10,893 bases of DNA from Gemmatimonas phototrophica (GCA_945870175.1 CAMBRJ010000052.1:1-10893); one strand, 5' to 3'. Counted from the first letter of the stretch, positions 1 to 7,000 are shown. The notes: a model not told the origin generated them from the sequence alone. Numbers and translations: made by a program.

Positions 1-1088
1 ACTCGCTCGACGGGCGTTTCACCACCAGCCGCTACTACGCCGACACCCTTCCCGCGTGGGTGCAGGAGTTCAACGCGCGCAATTTCCTGACGACGTACCT
101 CGGGGCCCAATGGCATCCCCTGCTCGCGGCTTCGCAGTATCCCGAGCCGGACACGGTCGCCATCGAGAACCAGGGCAAGGACTACGTCTTCCCGCACACG
201 CTCGAGACCGACCTGCGCGCCGCCGGGACCAACTTCGCGGAATTTCCGTGGATGGACGAGGTGACGGTCGACATGGCGCTGGCCGGGGTGAACGCCCTCG
301 ACCTCGGCAAAGGACCGACGACGGACGTGCTCGCCGTGTCGCTGTCCACCACCGATGCTGTCGGACACCGGTATGGTCCCGATTCGAAGGAGCTGCACGA
401 TCAGGTGCTGCGCGTGGATCGCGCCCTTGGCCGACTGATCGATTCGCTGTATACGCTGCGCGACTCTACCCGTATCCTGTTCGCGCTGACCTCCGATCAT
501 GGCGTGACGCCGCTTCCGGAGGTGGCGTTTCCCGGGGCCGATCCCGACCGCGGCCGCGTGAATACGCAGCCCGTCATCGATGCCGCTCGCAGCGCGCTGG
601 CCGCACGCGGGGTGGAGGGCGATGCGCTGATGTTGCAGGCGGGGATCGTGTCCCTCGATCGTCGCCGTCTGGCCGCCAAGCGGGTAAATGCCGACTCGGT
701 GGTCACGGCGTTGCGTGGACAGCTGCTCAAGCTGCCCGGCATGCTGCGGGTGGACCGTGTGCCCACACTGGCCGCGGCGGCGGCCGCGGGCGACGTGATC
801 GCGCGTCGGTGGTTGCACGCGATTCCCATCGACTTCCAGGCCGAGCTCACGGTCACCTTCAAGCCTGGCTACTACTGGTATAAGACGCGCTACGCGACGC
901 ACGGCAGTCCGCACGACCTCGACGCCCGCATCCCGATCCTGTTCATGGGGCCGCAGGTGAAGCCGGGACGCTATGCGAAGCCGGTGTACTCGGTTGACAT
1001 CGCCCCAACGCTGGCCGAGATGCTGGGTATCCCGCCCACCGAGAAGGTGGACGGCCGGGTGCTGACTGAAGTGCTGCGCCGCCCTTAG
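1..1088 (+). CDS. PafA-type alkaline phosphatase/phosphodiesterase, C-terminal part (5' truncated)
   Basis: The reading frame is open from the first bases of the window (frame beginning at base 3) and ends in TAG at 1086-1088, so the true start lies upstream; the GTG at 60 is internal. The protein belongs to the alkaline phosphatase superfamily and hydrolyses phosphate mono- or diesters in the periplasm. Visible metal ligands are Asp (354-356) and His (366-368) in TTDAVGH, Asp-His (495-500) in TSDHG, and a late His (900-902) in THGSPHD. The spacings D-x3-H, 47 residues to the DH pair and about 134 to the last His match Elizabethkingia PafA as I remember it (D305, H309, D352/H353, H486). The N-terminal motif TSRYYADTLPAWV also suits that family. 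The signal peptide, first Asp ligand and Thr nucleophile are outside the window, so activity cannot be judged. It heads a five-gene co-directional run. Confidence 0.9.
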   Translation, partial: SLDGRFTTSRYYADTLPAWVQEFNARNFLTTYLGAQWHPLLAASQYPEPDTVAIENQGKDYVFPHTLETDLRAAGTNFAEFPWMDEVTVDMALAGVNALDLGKGPTTDVLAVSLSTTDAVGHRYGPDSKELHDQVLRVDRALGRLIDSLYTLRDSTRILFALTSDHGVTPLPEVAFPGADPDRGRVNTQPVIDAARSALAARGVEGDALMLQAGIVSLDRRRLAAKRVNADSVVTALRGQLLKLPGMLRVDRVPTLAAAAAAGDVIARRWLHAIPIDFQAELTVTFKPGYYWYKTRYATHGSPHDLDARIPILFMGPQVKPGRYAKPVYSVDIAPTLAEMLGIPPTEKVDGRVLTEVLRRP

Positions 1089-1093
1089 GCGTG

Positions 1094-1687
1094 ATGGCCA
1101 TCCGCATCGACCGTGCCTTCGACGAGCTGCGCTTCGGCGCCTCGCGTACGTTGAATCTGCGCGCGATGCAACCGACCGCGTCGCAGGCCTCCACGCTCGC
1201 CGACTCCTGGCTCCGGCAGCAGCAGGTGCTCGGCGCCGACGAGGCGCTGGTGATCACGGGGCGCGGCAACAACAGTGTGGATGGCTTCTCCCCGGTGCGC
1301 GAATCGATCGTGAAGCTGTTGCCGTCGCTGCGTCGCCGGAATGTGATTATCCGGTATGCCGAGCATACCCCGGGTTCGTTTGTCGTCACGTTCGCGCCGG
1401 TGCGTGCGCTGTTTGAAACGCCGAAGCGCCGGCGGGAGCGGGTCGTCGCGAAGCCGGTGCCTCCGTCGCTCAAGGCGCTGGACGACGAAACGGTGCATCA
1501 GCTGCGCGACCTCTCCACCGTGTCGCTGGCTGTGCTCGGCATTCAGTCACCCACGGCGCTGCAGCTCGAGGACGAAATGCAGCGTCAGTTCGCGGTGCTC
1601 AGCGCGGCGCTCCCCGGCGATGGTGACCGCGAAGCGCTGCTGCAGCAGGCACTTCTGCGCGCTGCCGAAGAGTACGAAGCGGGATAG
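1094..1687 (+). CDS. Divergent Smr (MutS2 C-terminal-like) domain protein
   Basis: This 197-aa cytosolic protein starts 5 nt after the phosphatase stop. GTG at 1091 is an equally possible start, and no clear Shine-Dalgarno separates them. Residues about 19-102 resemble a Smr domain: a beta strand LNLR at 20-23, a helix, strand ALVITGRGNNS at 51-61, the helix FSPVRESIVKLL, and a closing strand SFVVTF. In typical Smr nucleases the first motif is LDxHG and the second HGxG; here they read LNLRA and TGRGN, so the usual acidic and histidine residues are absent. The C-terminal half (residues 110-197) is helical and highly charged (KRRRER near 111) and unrecognised. Smr domains bind or cut branched DNA or RNA; with these substitutions binding without cleavage is more likely, which is inference. 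The family call is moderate; the gene itself is secure from its frame and spacing. Confidence 0.65.
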   Translation: MAIRIDRAFDELRFGASRTLNLRAMQPTASQASTLADSWLRQQQVLGADEALVITGRGNNSVDGFSPVRESIVKLLPSLRRRNVIIRYAEHTPGSFVVTFAPVRALFETPKRRRERVVAKPVPPSLKALDDETVHQLRDLSTVSLAVLGIQSPTALQLEDEMQRQFAVLSAALPGDGDREALLQQALLRAAEEYEAG

Positions 1688-1701
1688 TTTTCTCACTCCA
1701 C

Positions 1702-1706
1702 CGGAG
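1702..1706 (+). promoter_or_regulatory. Ribosome binding site deciding a GTG start
   Basis: CGGAG lies 8 nt before the GTG at 1715. A nearby ATG at 1710 is in another frame, and the in-frame ATG at 1745 would cut into the signal peptide, so this site supports GTG 1715 as the start of the M28 peptidase gene. Confidence 0.6.
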
Positions 1707-1714
1707 TTCATGTC

Positions 1715-3871
1715 GTGTCCGTTTCCCGCACCACGGCACTGGCGATGACCAGTGCCCTCGCGCTTGCCGCGCAGCTGCCGTCGGCGCTCGCCCCGTCGGT
1801 GTTGTCGGCGCAACGCCCCACGACAATGCCCGGCTATTCGCCGAGCGCGGCGGCGACGCAACGGCGCCTCGAGCAGGAGGCGATTCAGGCGCCACAGGCC
1901 ACGCGAGCGCGGACGCACTCCGCCGCCCTGTCGAAGGAGCCGCATGTGGCGGGCACACCGGCCCAGAAGCGCACCGCCGACTACGTGATCGAACAGATGA
2001 AGGCGATGGGGCTCGAGACTGAGTTGCGGAGCTACGACGTGTATCTGCCGCATGCCACCGGCGTGAAGATCACGCGCATGGGTCGTGATACGGCCGTGCT
2101 TGACGTTCAGGAGCCGGGCATCCCGAGTGATCCATCGACGATGCTGCCGCAGTATCTGCCCGTGAACGGCTACGGTGGCGCGGGCGTGGGTGAAGGCGAA
2201 CTGGTGTTCGTGAACTTCGGTCTGATCGAGGACTACGCCACACTCGATTCGATGGGTGTGTCGGTGAAGGGCAAGGTGGTGCTGGCGCGCTACGGGCGGA
2301 GCTTCCGCGGCATCAAGTCGCGCGAGGCAGAGAAGCGGGGGGCCGTGGCGGTGCTCATCTACACCGATCCGCTCGACGACGGTTTCGTGCAGGGCGATGT
2401 GTATCCCGAAGGACCGATGCGCCCGTTGCGCGGACCGCAGCGTGGCAGCGTGTTCAACGGCACGGGCGATCCGCTCACGCCGGGTTATGCCAGCAAGCCG
2501 GGGGCGCCGCGCCTCAAGCCGGAGGAGACGGCGGTGCCCAAGGTGCCGGTCGTGCCGATCAGCGCCGCGAATGCGCAGGCGCTGCTGGCGCAGGTGCGGG
2601 GCACCGATATCCCCCGTAACTGGCAGGGCGGGATGGCGCTGCGCTATCACGTCGGACCGGGTCCGGTGCGCGTGCGCGTCGAAGTGACCACCGATGAAGC
2701 GACCGCCGGCACGAAGCAGATTCACAACACGCTCGGCTATCTGCGTGGCAGTACGTATCCGAACGAATACGTGTACATCGGGTCGCATCGCGACTCGTGG
2801 GGGCCCGGTGCGGCGGACAATATCTCCGGTACGGTGAGCGTGCTCGAGGCGGCGCAGTCGCTCTCGGAGATGGCCAAGCGGGGCGATCGCCCCAAGCGCA
2901 CCATCGTGTTCGCCACGTGGGATGCCGAGGAGTGGGGGCTGGTGGGCAGCACGGAGTACGTCGAAGATGACTCGCTGCGTCTCAAGGCCGGCGCGGTGGC
3001 GTATCTCAATCAGGACGTGTCGGCGCAGGGCTCGCAGTTCGGGGGCGGCGGATCGCCCTCCATGCGGGCGATGCTGCGTGACGTGACGAAGCAGGTGCAG
3101 GATCCGCGCGGACGCGGCACGGTGTACGAGACGTGGCGGGCGGCCACCGGCACACGCGCCGACACGCTCGAGCCGCCGATGGGTGATCCAGGTGGAGGCA
3201 GCGACTTCGCGGGCTTCTACAACCACTTCGGTATTCCGATGGCCGACTGGGGCTTCGGCGGACCGTCCGGCATTTACCACTCGGCCTACGACACCTTCGA
3301 CTGGATGGAGCGCTTCGGCGATCCGGGCTTTCAGTATCACGCGACGGCGGCACGCATCGGGGCGGCTACGTTGCTGCGCCTCGCCAACGCCCAGGTGCTG
3401 CCGTATGACTACGCCGAGTTCGCGCGCACGATGCAGCGCTACGTGGCGCCGGTCGAGCGTGGACTCACGCAGAAGGGGTGGAACGCCGCATCGACCGCGC
3501 CCCTGACGGCGGCGATCGCCCGCCTCGAGACCAGCGCGAATGCCTTCGCCACGACGCGTGATGCCGCGCTGTCCGCCGGTGTGACGCCGGCCGCGCAGGC
3601 GGCGGCGAACAGTGCGTTGCTGCGCGTTGAGCGTGCGCTGGCCCGTCCGACCGGCCTCAAGAGCCGTCCGTGGTATCGGTCGCTCATCTACGCGTCGGAC
3701 GTGGACAACGGCTATTCCACGATGAGTTTCCCCGGCGTCAACGAATCCATCCGGTACGGCACGCAGGCGGAGACGGTGGCGGAGATCAACGATCTCGCCG
3801 CGCGATTCGGCGCCGCCGCCGACGCGGTCGATGCGGCGCGCACGGCGCTGTCGACGCCCGCGAAGCGCTAG
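1715..3871 (+). CDS. Secreted M28 family metallopeptidase, PSMA/glutamate carboxypeptidase II-like
   Basis: This 718-aa exported zinc exopeptidase has all three parts of the M28B (PSMA, transferrin receptor) architecture. An N-terminal signal segment (about residues 1-32, alanine/leucine rich, ending near LSAQ) is followed by a PA domain (about 160-290). The catalytic domain carries His358 and Asp368 in GSHRDSWGPGAAD, Glu405/Glu406 in WDAEEWG, Asp434 in YLNQD and His522 in IYHSAYDTF. These map one-to-one, with the same spacings for the first four, on the di-zinc ligands and catalytic Glu of human PSMA. A C-terminal dimerisation-type helical domain ends with FPGVNES, parallel to FPGIYDA of PSMA. 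It should trim peptides in the periplasm or outside the cell. The PSMA glutamate-pocket arginines and lysine are not conserved, so it is probably not a strict glutamate carboxypeptidase. The start is GTG with a good upstream ribosome site. Confidence 0.93.
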   Translation: MSVSRTTALAMTSALALAAQLPSALAPSVLSAQRPTTMPGYSPSAAATQRRLEQEAIQAPQATRARTHSAALSKEPHVAGTPAQKRTADYVIEQMKAMGLETELRSYDVYLPHATGVKITRMGRDTAVLDVQEPGIPSDPSTMLPQYLPVNGYGGAGVGEGELVFVNFGLIEDYATLDSMGVSVKGKVVLARYGRSFRGIKSREAEKRGAVAVLIYTDPLDDGFVQGDVYPEGPMRPLRGPQRGSVFNGTGDPLTPGYASKPGAPRLKPEETAVPKVPVVPISAANAQALLAQVRGTDIPRNWQGGMALRYHVGPGPVRVRVEVTTDEATAGTKQIHNTLGYLRGSTYPNEYVYIGSHRDSWGPGAADNISGTVSVLEAAQSLSEMAKRGDRPKRTIVFATWDAEEWGLVGSTEYVEDDSLRLKAGAVAYLNQDVSAQGSQFGGGGSPSMRAMLRDVTKQVQDPRGRGTVYETWRAATGTRADTLEPPMGDPGGGSDFAGFYNHFGIPMADWGFGGPSGIYHSAYDTFDWMERFGDPGFQYHATAARIGAATLLRLANAQVLPYDYAEFARTMQRYVAPVERGLTQKGWNAASTAPLTAAIARLETSANAFATTRDAALSAGVTPAAQAAANSALLRVERALARPTGLKSRPWYRSLIYASDVDNGYSTMSFPGVNESIRYGTQAETVAEINDLAARFGAAADAVDAARTALSTPAKR

Positions 3872-3881
3872 TCGTTCGGCC

Positions 3882-4970
3882 ATGTATGATCTCTCCGATC
3901 CACGCTACGCGCGCCAGTTGGTGCTGCGGGGCTTTGGCCCCGCGGCACAGGCACGGCTGGCGAACGGGCGTGTCCTGATCGTCGGTGCGGGCGGGCTGGG
4001 CTCACCGGCCGCGAGCTATCTCGCGGCGGCGGGCGTCGGTACCCTCTCGCTGGTGGATACCGACGTTGTCGATGTGACCAACCTGCATCGTCAGCTGCTG
4101 TATACCACGCCTGATGTCGGGCGACGCAAAGTAGATGTCGCGCGCGAGCGCCTGCAGGCGATCAACCCGCAGGTGGTCGTGCATACGCACGACACGCGGC
4201 TCAACGCCGTGAATGCTGCGGGGCTGGTGGCCGGGCACGATGTCGTGATCGATGCCACGGACAATTTCCCTGCCCGGTACGCCATCAACGACGCCTGTCT
4301 CGCGCAGGGCATTCCGTTCGTCTACGGCAGCGTGGCCCGATTCGACGGGCAAGTCAGCGTGTTCGCCGCGCCGGGTGGTCCGTGCTATCGTTGTCTCTTC
4401 CCCGTGATGCCCGCGCCCGGCACGGTGCCGACGTGCGCCGAAGAAGGCGTGTTAGGCGTGGTGCCCGGCATCATCGGGTTGCATCAGGCCACGGAAGCGA
4501 TCAAGCTGCTGACGTCCATTGGCACCCCGCTGGTGGGTCAGCTGTTGTTGGTAGACCTGTTGGCGCAGGACTCGCAGCGCATTACCGTGGCGAGGCGTCA
4601 TGACTGCCCAACCTGCGGCGACGTCCGCACTTCCTCTCTCCCCGCCATGTCGATTCAGCATTGCCATCCGGCCGATGTCGCCGCCCTGCTCACCAGCGAC
4701 GACGCGCCCATCATCATCGATGTGCGCGAACAGTGGGAGTACGATCTCGTGCATCTGCCGGTCAGCACGCTCATCCCGCTCAACACGCTGGCGTCCGCGG
4801 CGAGTGCGTTGGATCCGTCGCGCACGTACGCGCTGCTCTGTCACCACGGGATGCGCAGTGAGATGGCTGCGAATTGGTTGATGCAGCACGGATTCTCGCA
4901 CCTCATCAACATCGATGGCGGGATCGACGCGTGGAGCATGGACGTCGACCCGTCATTGTCGCGCTACTAA
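3882..4970 (+). CDS. moeB: MoeB/ThiF-type adenylyltransferase fused to a rhodanese domain (MoeZ/MOCS3-like)
   Basis: This 362-aa cytosolic E1-like enzyme adenylates the C-terminal glycine of a ubiquitin-like sulfur carrier (MoaD, ThiS or similar) and can pass on sulfur through its rhodanese domain. It has the nucleotide-binding loop GAGGLGS at 35-41, the NLHRQLLY arginine motif, and DATDN-x4-R-x4-ND. Zinc cysteine pairs C168/C171 and C242/C245 are present, as is the conserved Cys185 in PTCAEEG. After a linker, a rhodanese domain (about 255-362) has its active cysteine C320 in the loop CHHGMRS and a typical ending with DGGIDAW. All catalytic residues appear intact. The start ATG at 3882 lies 10 nt after the peptidase stop and lacks a Shine-Dalgarno, suggesting coupled translation; a longer upstream reading would overlap the peptidase and begins with an arginine-rich stretch unlike the family. 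No sulfur-carrier gene is visible, so molybdopterin, thiamine, cysteine or tRNA thiolation cannot be told apart. Confidence 0.93.
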   Translation: MYDLSDPRYARQLVLRGFGPAAQARLANGRVLIVGAGGLGSPAASYLAAAGVGTLSLVDTDVVDVTNLHRQLLYTTPDVGRRKVDVARERLQAINPQVVVHTHDTRLNAVNAAGLVAGHDVVIDATDNFPARYAINDACLAQGIPFVYGSVARFDGQVSVFAAPGGPCYRCLFPVMPAPGTVPTCAEEGVLGVVPGIIGLHQATEAIKLLTSIGTPLVGQLLLVDLLAQDSQRITVARRHDCPTCGDVRTSSLPAMSIQHCHPADVAALLTSDDAPIIIDVREQWEYDLVHLPVSTLIPLNTLASAASALDPSRTYALLCHHGMRSEMAANWLMQHGFSHLINIDGGIDAWSMDVDPSLSRY

Positions 4971-4992
4971 CACGTCGCGCCCGTCGCGTCCC

Positions 4993-5850
4993 ATGATGTC
5001 TTGGCGCGCGGCATCGCGCTCCCGCTTCGAGGCCGCGCACGCCCGTCGGTTTCGCTTCGACGCGCAGGGTTTCGTGCAGGGCGCGGCCGGGTTCACGTTG
5101 CACGCCTCGGAGGACGACGGCGTGTCGCGGCGCGCGGTGCTGATGCTGCATGGCTTCAACGACACCGCCCAGTCGATGGTCTATCTGGCCACACACCTGC
5201 ACGCGCGGGGCTATACGGTGCGCGTGCCGCTGTTGCCGGGTCACGGTCGTGATCTGCAGGCCATGGCCGAGGCGTCGCGCGCCGCGCGATGGCGCGAGGC
5301 CGCCCTCACCGAATACGACGCACTCCGCCGCGAGTTCGACAGCGTGATGGTGGTCGGACAAAGCATGGGGGGTGCGTTGTCGATCCTGTTGGCCACCGAA
5401 CGACCTGACATGCCGGCGCTGGTGTTGCTGGCCCCATACGTCGGCATGCCGCGCTATCTGCAGTGGAAAGTGCTCGGTGCCTGGCTCGCGCGGGTGGTAC
5501 AGCCGTATCTGCGCAGCGTGGGCGGCGAGACGTCCATTCACGATCCCGTGGCCCGCGCCGAAAGCCTCGGCCCCGGCGTGGTGACGGCGCGATCGCTCAC
5601 GGAACTGCGCCGCGTGGCCGAAGACGCCGAGGCGGCGCTTCCCCGCGTGTGGGTGCCGACGCTCTATCTGCAGTCTCGCGAAGACAACCGGATTGCCGCG
5701 CGCGACGCCGAGGCTCACTTCGCCGCACTCGGCAGCACCGACAAACGCCAGCAGTGGCTCACCGGATGCGGGCACATCATTTCGGCTGATTATTGTCGCG
5801 ACGAGGTCGCGTTGCTCACGGCAGACTGGCTGGACGCGCACGTGGTGTGA
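4993..5850 (+). CDS. Alpha/beta-hydrolase, esterase/monoacylglycerol-lipase-like
   Basis: This is a 285-aa hydrolase with a complete catalytic set: the oxyanion-region HGFND at residues 53-57, nucleophile Ser124 in the elbow GQSMGG, Asp231 in SREDNRIA and His261 in GCGHI. The loop PLLPGHG after the second strand and the overall length resemble carboxylesterases and monoacylglycerol lipases (Est30 type). There is no signal peptide, so it probably acts in the cytosol on lipid or ester substrates; the exact substrate is unknown. The ATG at 4993 (or the next codon, 4996) is chosen because it lies 22 nt after the moeB-like stop. The frame is open further upstream only by overlapping that gene, with a low-complexity arginine/serine stretch. 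It is the last gene of the co-directional run before a large palindromic gap element. Confidence 0.9.
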   Translation: MMSWRAASRSRFEAAHARRFRFDAQGFVQGAAGFTLHASEDDGVSRRAVLMLHGFNDTAQSMVYLATHLHARGYTVRVPLLPGHGRDLQAMAEASRAARWREAALTEYDALRREFDSVMVVGQSMGGALSILLATERPDMPALVLLAPYVGMPRYLQWKVLGAWLARVVQPYLRSVGGETSIHDPVARAESLGPGVVTARSLTELRRVAEDAEAALPRVWVPTLYLQSREDNRIAARDAEAHFAALGSTDKRQQWLTGCGHIISADYCRDEVALLTADWLDAHVV

Positions 5851-5885
5851 GTCGGCGTTCGCGTCGCCATGCCGCACAGAGCGGA

Positions 5886-6011
5886 CCGCAACAGCCAGAA
5901 CACGGAGACCACGGATCACACGGAAACCGCCACAGATAAGCAAAAAGCGCTGTCTGCTTATCTGTGTTGATTCCGCGAAAATCCGTGGTCTCCGTGTTCT
6001 GGCTGTTGCGG
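5886..6011. repeat. Large imperfect palindrome (REP/MITE-like intergenic element)
   Basis: The outer arms 5886-5916 and 5981-6011 are perfect 31-nt reverse complements. The inner arms 5931-5942 and 5955-5966 are perfect 12-nt reverse complements, separated by a 12-nt loop. The stretches between outer and inner arms do not pair well. Within the left arm CACGGA recurs exactly every 9 nt (5901, 5910, 5919), mirrored on the right by TCCGTG at 5982 and 5991. No target-site duplication is evident and there is no coding capacity. Such structures are typical of dispersed intergenic palindromes; copies elsewhere in the genome cannot be seen from this window. Confidence 0.85.
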
Positions 6012-6023
6012 TGGCTGTTGCGG
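6000..6023 (+). repeat. Tandem 12-mer, two perfect copies
   Basis: TGGCTGTTGCGG occurs twice head-to-tail at 6000-6011 and 6012-6023. The first copy is the outer end of the right palindrome arm. The left arm has only one complementary copy, so the palindrome is extended by a duplication on one side. Confidence 0.85.
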
Positions 6024-6222
6024 TTCGTGACCACGCTCGGCCGTCCGGCAGGAACTGCCGGCGTCTGTGCGAGCACCCCCGCTTGCGCGCTCCGCTAGCG
6101 CACGCCGCGCGCCGGGCTAGCTTTCACGGTCTGTACGTGGCTTCGGCACTTTTCACGACGCGCACGACAAGCGACACGACCTCTCCCCGATCGGTAGGTT
6201 CATCGCGGGCGAAGAACTACAC

Positions 6223-6226
6223 GGAG
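6223..6226 (+). promoter_or_regulatory. Ribosome binding site of the yggX-like gene
   Basis: GGAG lies 7 nt before the ATG at 6234. It fixes the start of this small gene and supports it being real. Confidence 0.7.
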
Positions 6227-6233
6227 TTAACGC

Positions 6234-6512
6234 ATGGCTGATGTAACCTGCTCGCGCTGTGGTCAGACCAGAGAGGGTTTCGAACGTCCGCCGTTTCCCG
6301 GTGCCGTCGGCACCAGAATCCTGGGTGAAATCTGCAAGGATTGCTGGGGACAGTGGTTGAAGCAGCAGACCATGCTGATCAATCATTACGGGCTCAACGT
6401 GATGGATCCGCAGGCGCGCACGTACCTCACGCGCAACATGGATGCCTTTCTGTTTAAGAAGGGCGATGCCGAAGACGTTGACACCACCAAGCAGGGCACG
6501 ATCAACTGGTGA
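6234..6512 (+). CDS. yggX: YggX-family Fe(II)-trafficking / oxidative damage protection protein, cysteine-rich variant
   Basis: This 92-aa protein matches E. coli YggX over its core: PFPGAVGTRI, then the W-x2-W-x3-QTMLIN stretch at 38-50, LNVMDPQARTYL, and FLF near 72-74. YggX helps protect iron-sulfur enzymes from oxidation and binds Fe(II) in the cytosol. Length is normal for the family. Unlike E. coli YggX, which has one conserved N-terminal cysteine, this version has C6-x2-C9 at its N-terminus and C34-x2-C37 in the first helix, where E. coli has Ser and Ala. The two pairs could form a four-cysteine metal site, which is inference. It stands alone on the + strand with its own ribosome site and is closed by a strong hairpin. 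Confidence 0.88.
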   Translation: MADVTCSRCGQTREGFERPPFPGAVGTRILGEICKDCWGQWLKQQTMLINHYGLNVMDPQARTYLTRNMDAFLFKKGDAEDVDTTKQGTINW

Positions 6513-6547
6513 AATCGTGCGGTGGAGATGTCGCACCACGCCAACGA

Positions 6548-6582
6548 AACGCCCCGCCCGGATGTCTCCGGAGCGGGGCGTT
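6548..6582. terminator. Strong hairpin terminator between convergent genes
   Basis: AACGCCCCGC (6548-6557) pairs perfectly with 6573-6582. The interior continues with CCGGA (6558-6562) against TCCGG (6567-6571), leaving one bulged A and a TGTC loop, about 15 bp in all. It lies 36 nt after the yggX-like stop and 21 nt from the stop of the convergent zinc-ribbon gene, so it can serve both strands. The following T-run is short on both sides (TT on +, TTT on -). Confidence 0.8.
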
Positions 6583-6603
6583 CTCATCACAACCGCGTGA
6601 AAA

Positions 6604-6813
6604 TCAGTTCACGCCGAAGATGTAGCGGGCGAGTCGACCACAACTCGCACAGGTCAGCGTGACGTGCGAATTCTGGGCCGGTGGATGCAACACAGGATCA
6701 CGTTCAATGTGACCCTCGCAAGACGGACAGCTAAGAGGAAGTCCAGTACGGTCGGCCGCAATGAGGTGCAGCGCCTGCGCTGGGTTGTAGGTGTTCGGTC
6801 GTGGCTTACGCAT
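6604..6813 (-). CDS. Small zinc-ribbon-like protein of unknown function (69 aa)
   Basis: This is an arginine-rich N-terminus followed by two CxxC knuckles, CPSC at residues 29-32 and CASC at 55-58, about 22 residues apart, as in a compact treble-clef or zinc-ribbon fold. A strong AGGAGG precedes its ATG by 4 nt on the - strand, which is better than most ribosome sites in the window and argues that it is a real gene. It converges on the yggX-like gene, with a shared hairpin between them. I do not recognise a named family. Binding of nucleic acid or a role as a small metal protein are both possible. The overlapping 84-aa frame on the same strand lacks these features and is a shadow. Confidence 0.75.
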   Translation of the reverse strand: MRKPRPNTYNPAQALHLIAADRTGLPLSCPSCEGHIERDPVLHPPAQNSHVTLTCASCGRLARYIFGVN

Positions 6814-7000
6814 CTCGCCTCCTCGCGCAAAGTGCGCCGGCCATGATCCAGCGGCCGACGAAGAAAAATGTAAAACACCCTTGCGAGCTCTGGCACCGTC
6901 GACACCAAAACTTCATTTGCACGATCAACTGGCTACCGGCGATACGACGGTTTTGTCGTCGGAATGCACGGTGACGACCGCACGATTCGGACGACGATGT
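6814..7000. other. 187-nt intergenic region upstream of the zinc-ribbon gene
   Basis: This gap is noticeably richer in A/T (6855-6925 on the + strand) than its neighbours and should contain the promoter of the - strand zinc-ribbon gene and the 3' end of the yhaM-like transcript. The only structure seen is a weak 5-bp hairpin (ACGAC 6944-6948 with GTCGT 6955-6959). No gene or clear promoter hexamers are supported. Confidence 0.5.

Larger units (their letters stand above)
5851..6233. other. 383-nt intergenic region with a palindromic element and a possible yggX promoter
   Basis: No convincing gene lies here; frames that cross it are continuations of shadow frames. Bases 5886-6011 hold a large palindrome and 6000-6023 a tandem 12-mer, both listed separately. 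The remaining 210 nt before the YggX-like gene should hold its promoter. A TAGCTT at 6118-6123 could be a -10 hexamer, but I see no good -35 partner, so I do not call it. No poly-T run follows the palindrome, so it is not an ordinary intrinsic terminator for the upstream run. Confidence 0.6.

Noticed and set aside
1547..3883. A 778-residue uninterrupted frame on the - strand opposite the M28 peptidase
   Set aside because: It is rich in Arg and His with no recognisable domain, as expected from the antisense of a GC-biased gene. The + strand frame has full motifs, a signal peptide and a ribosome site.
4906..5943. A 345-residue - strand frame ending in the palindrome
   Set aside because: It is antisense to the hydrolase with its intact catalytic triad; its start is merely the right-hand end that falls in the repeat.
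5693..6241. A + strand frame running from the hydrolase through the palindrome
   Set aside because: It has no ribosome site, runs in a shadow frame and translates the palindrome into low-complexity sequence; it also overlaps the well-supported yggX start.
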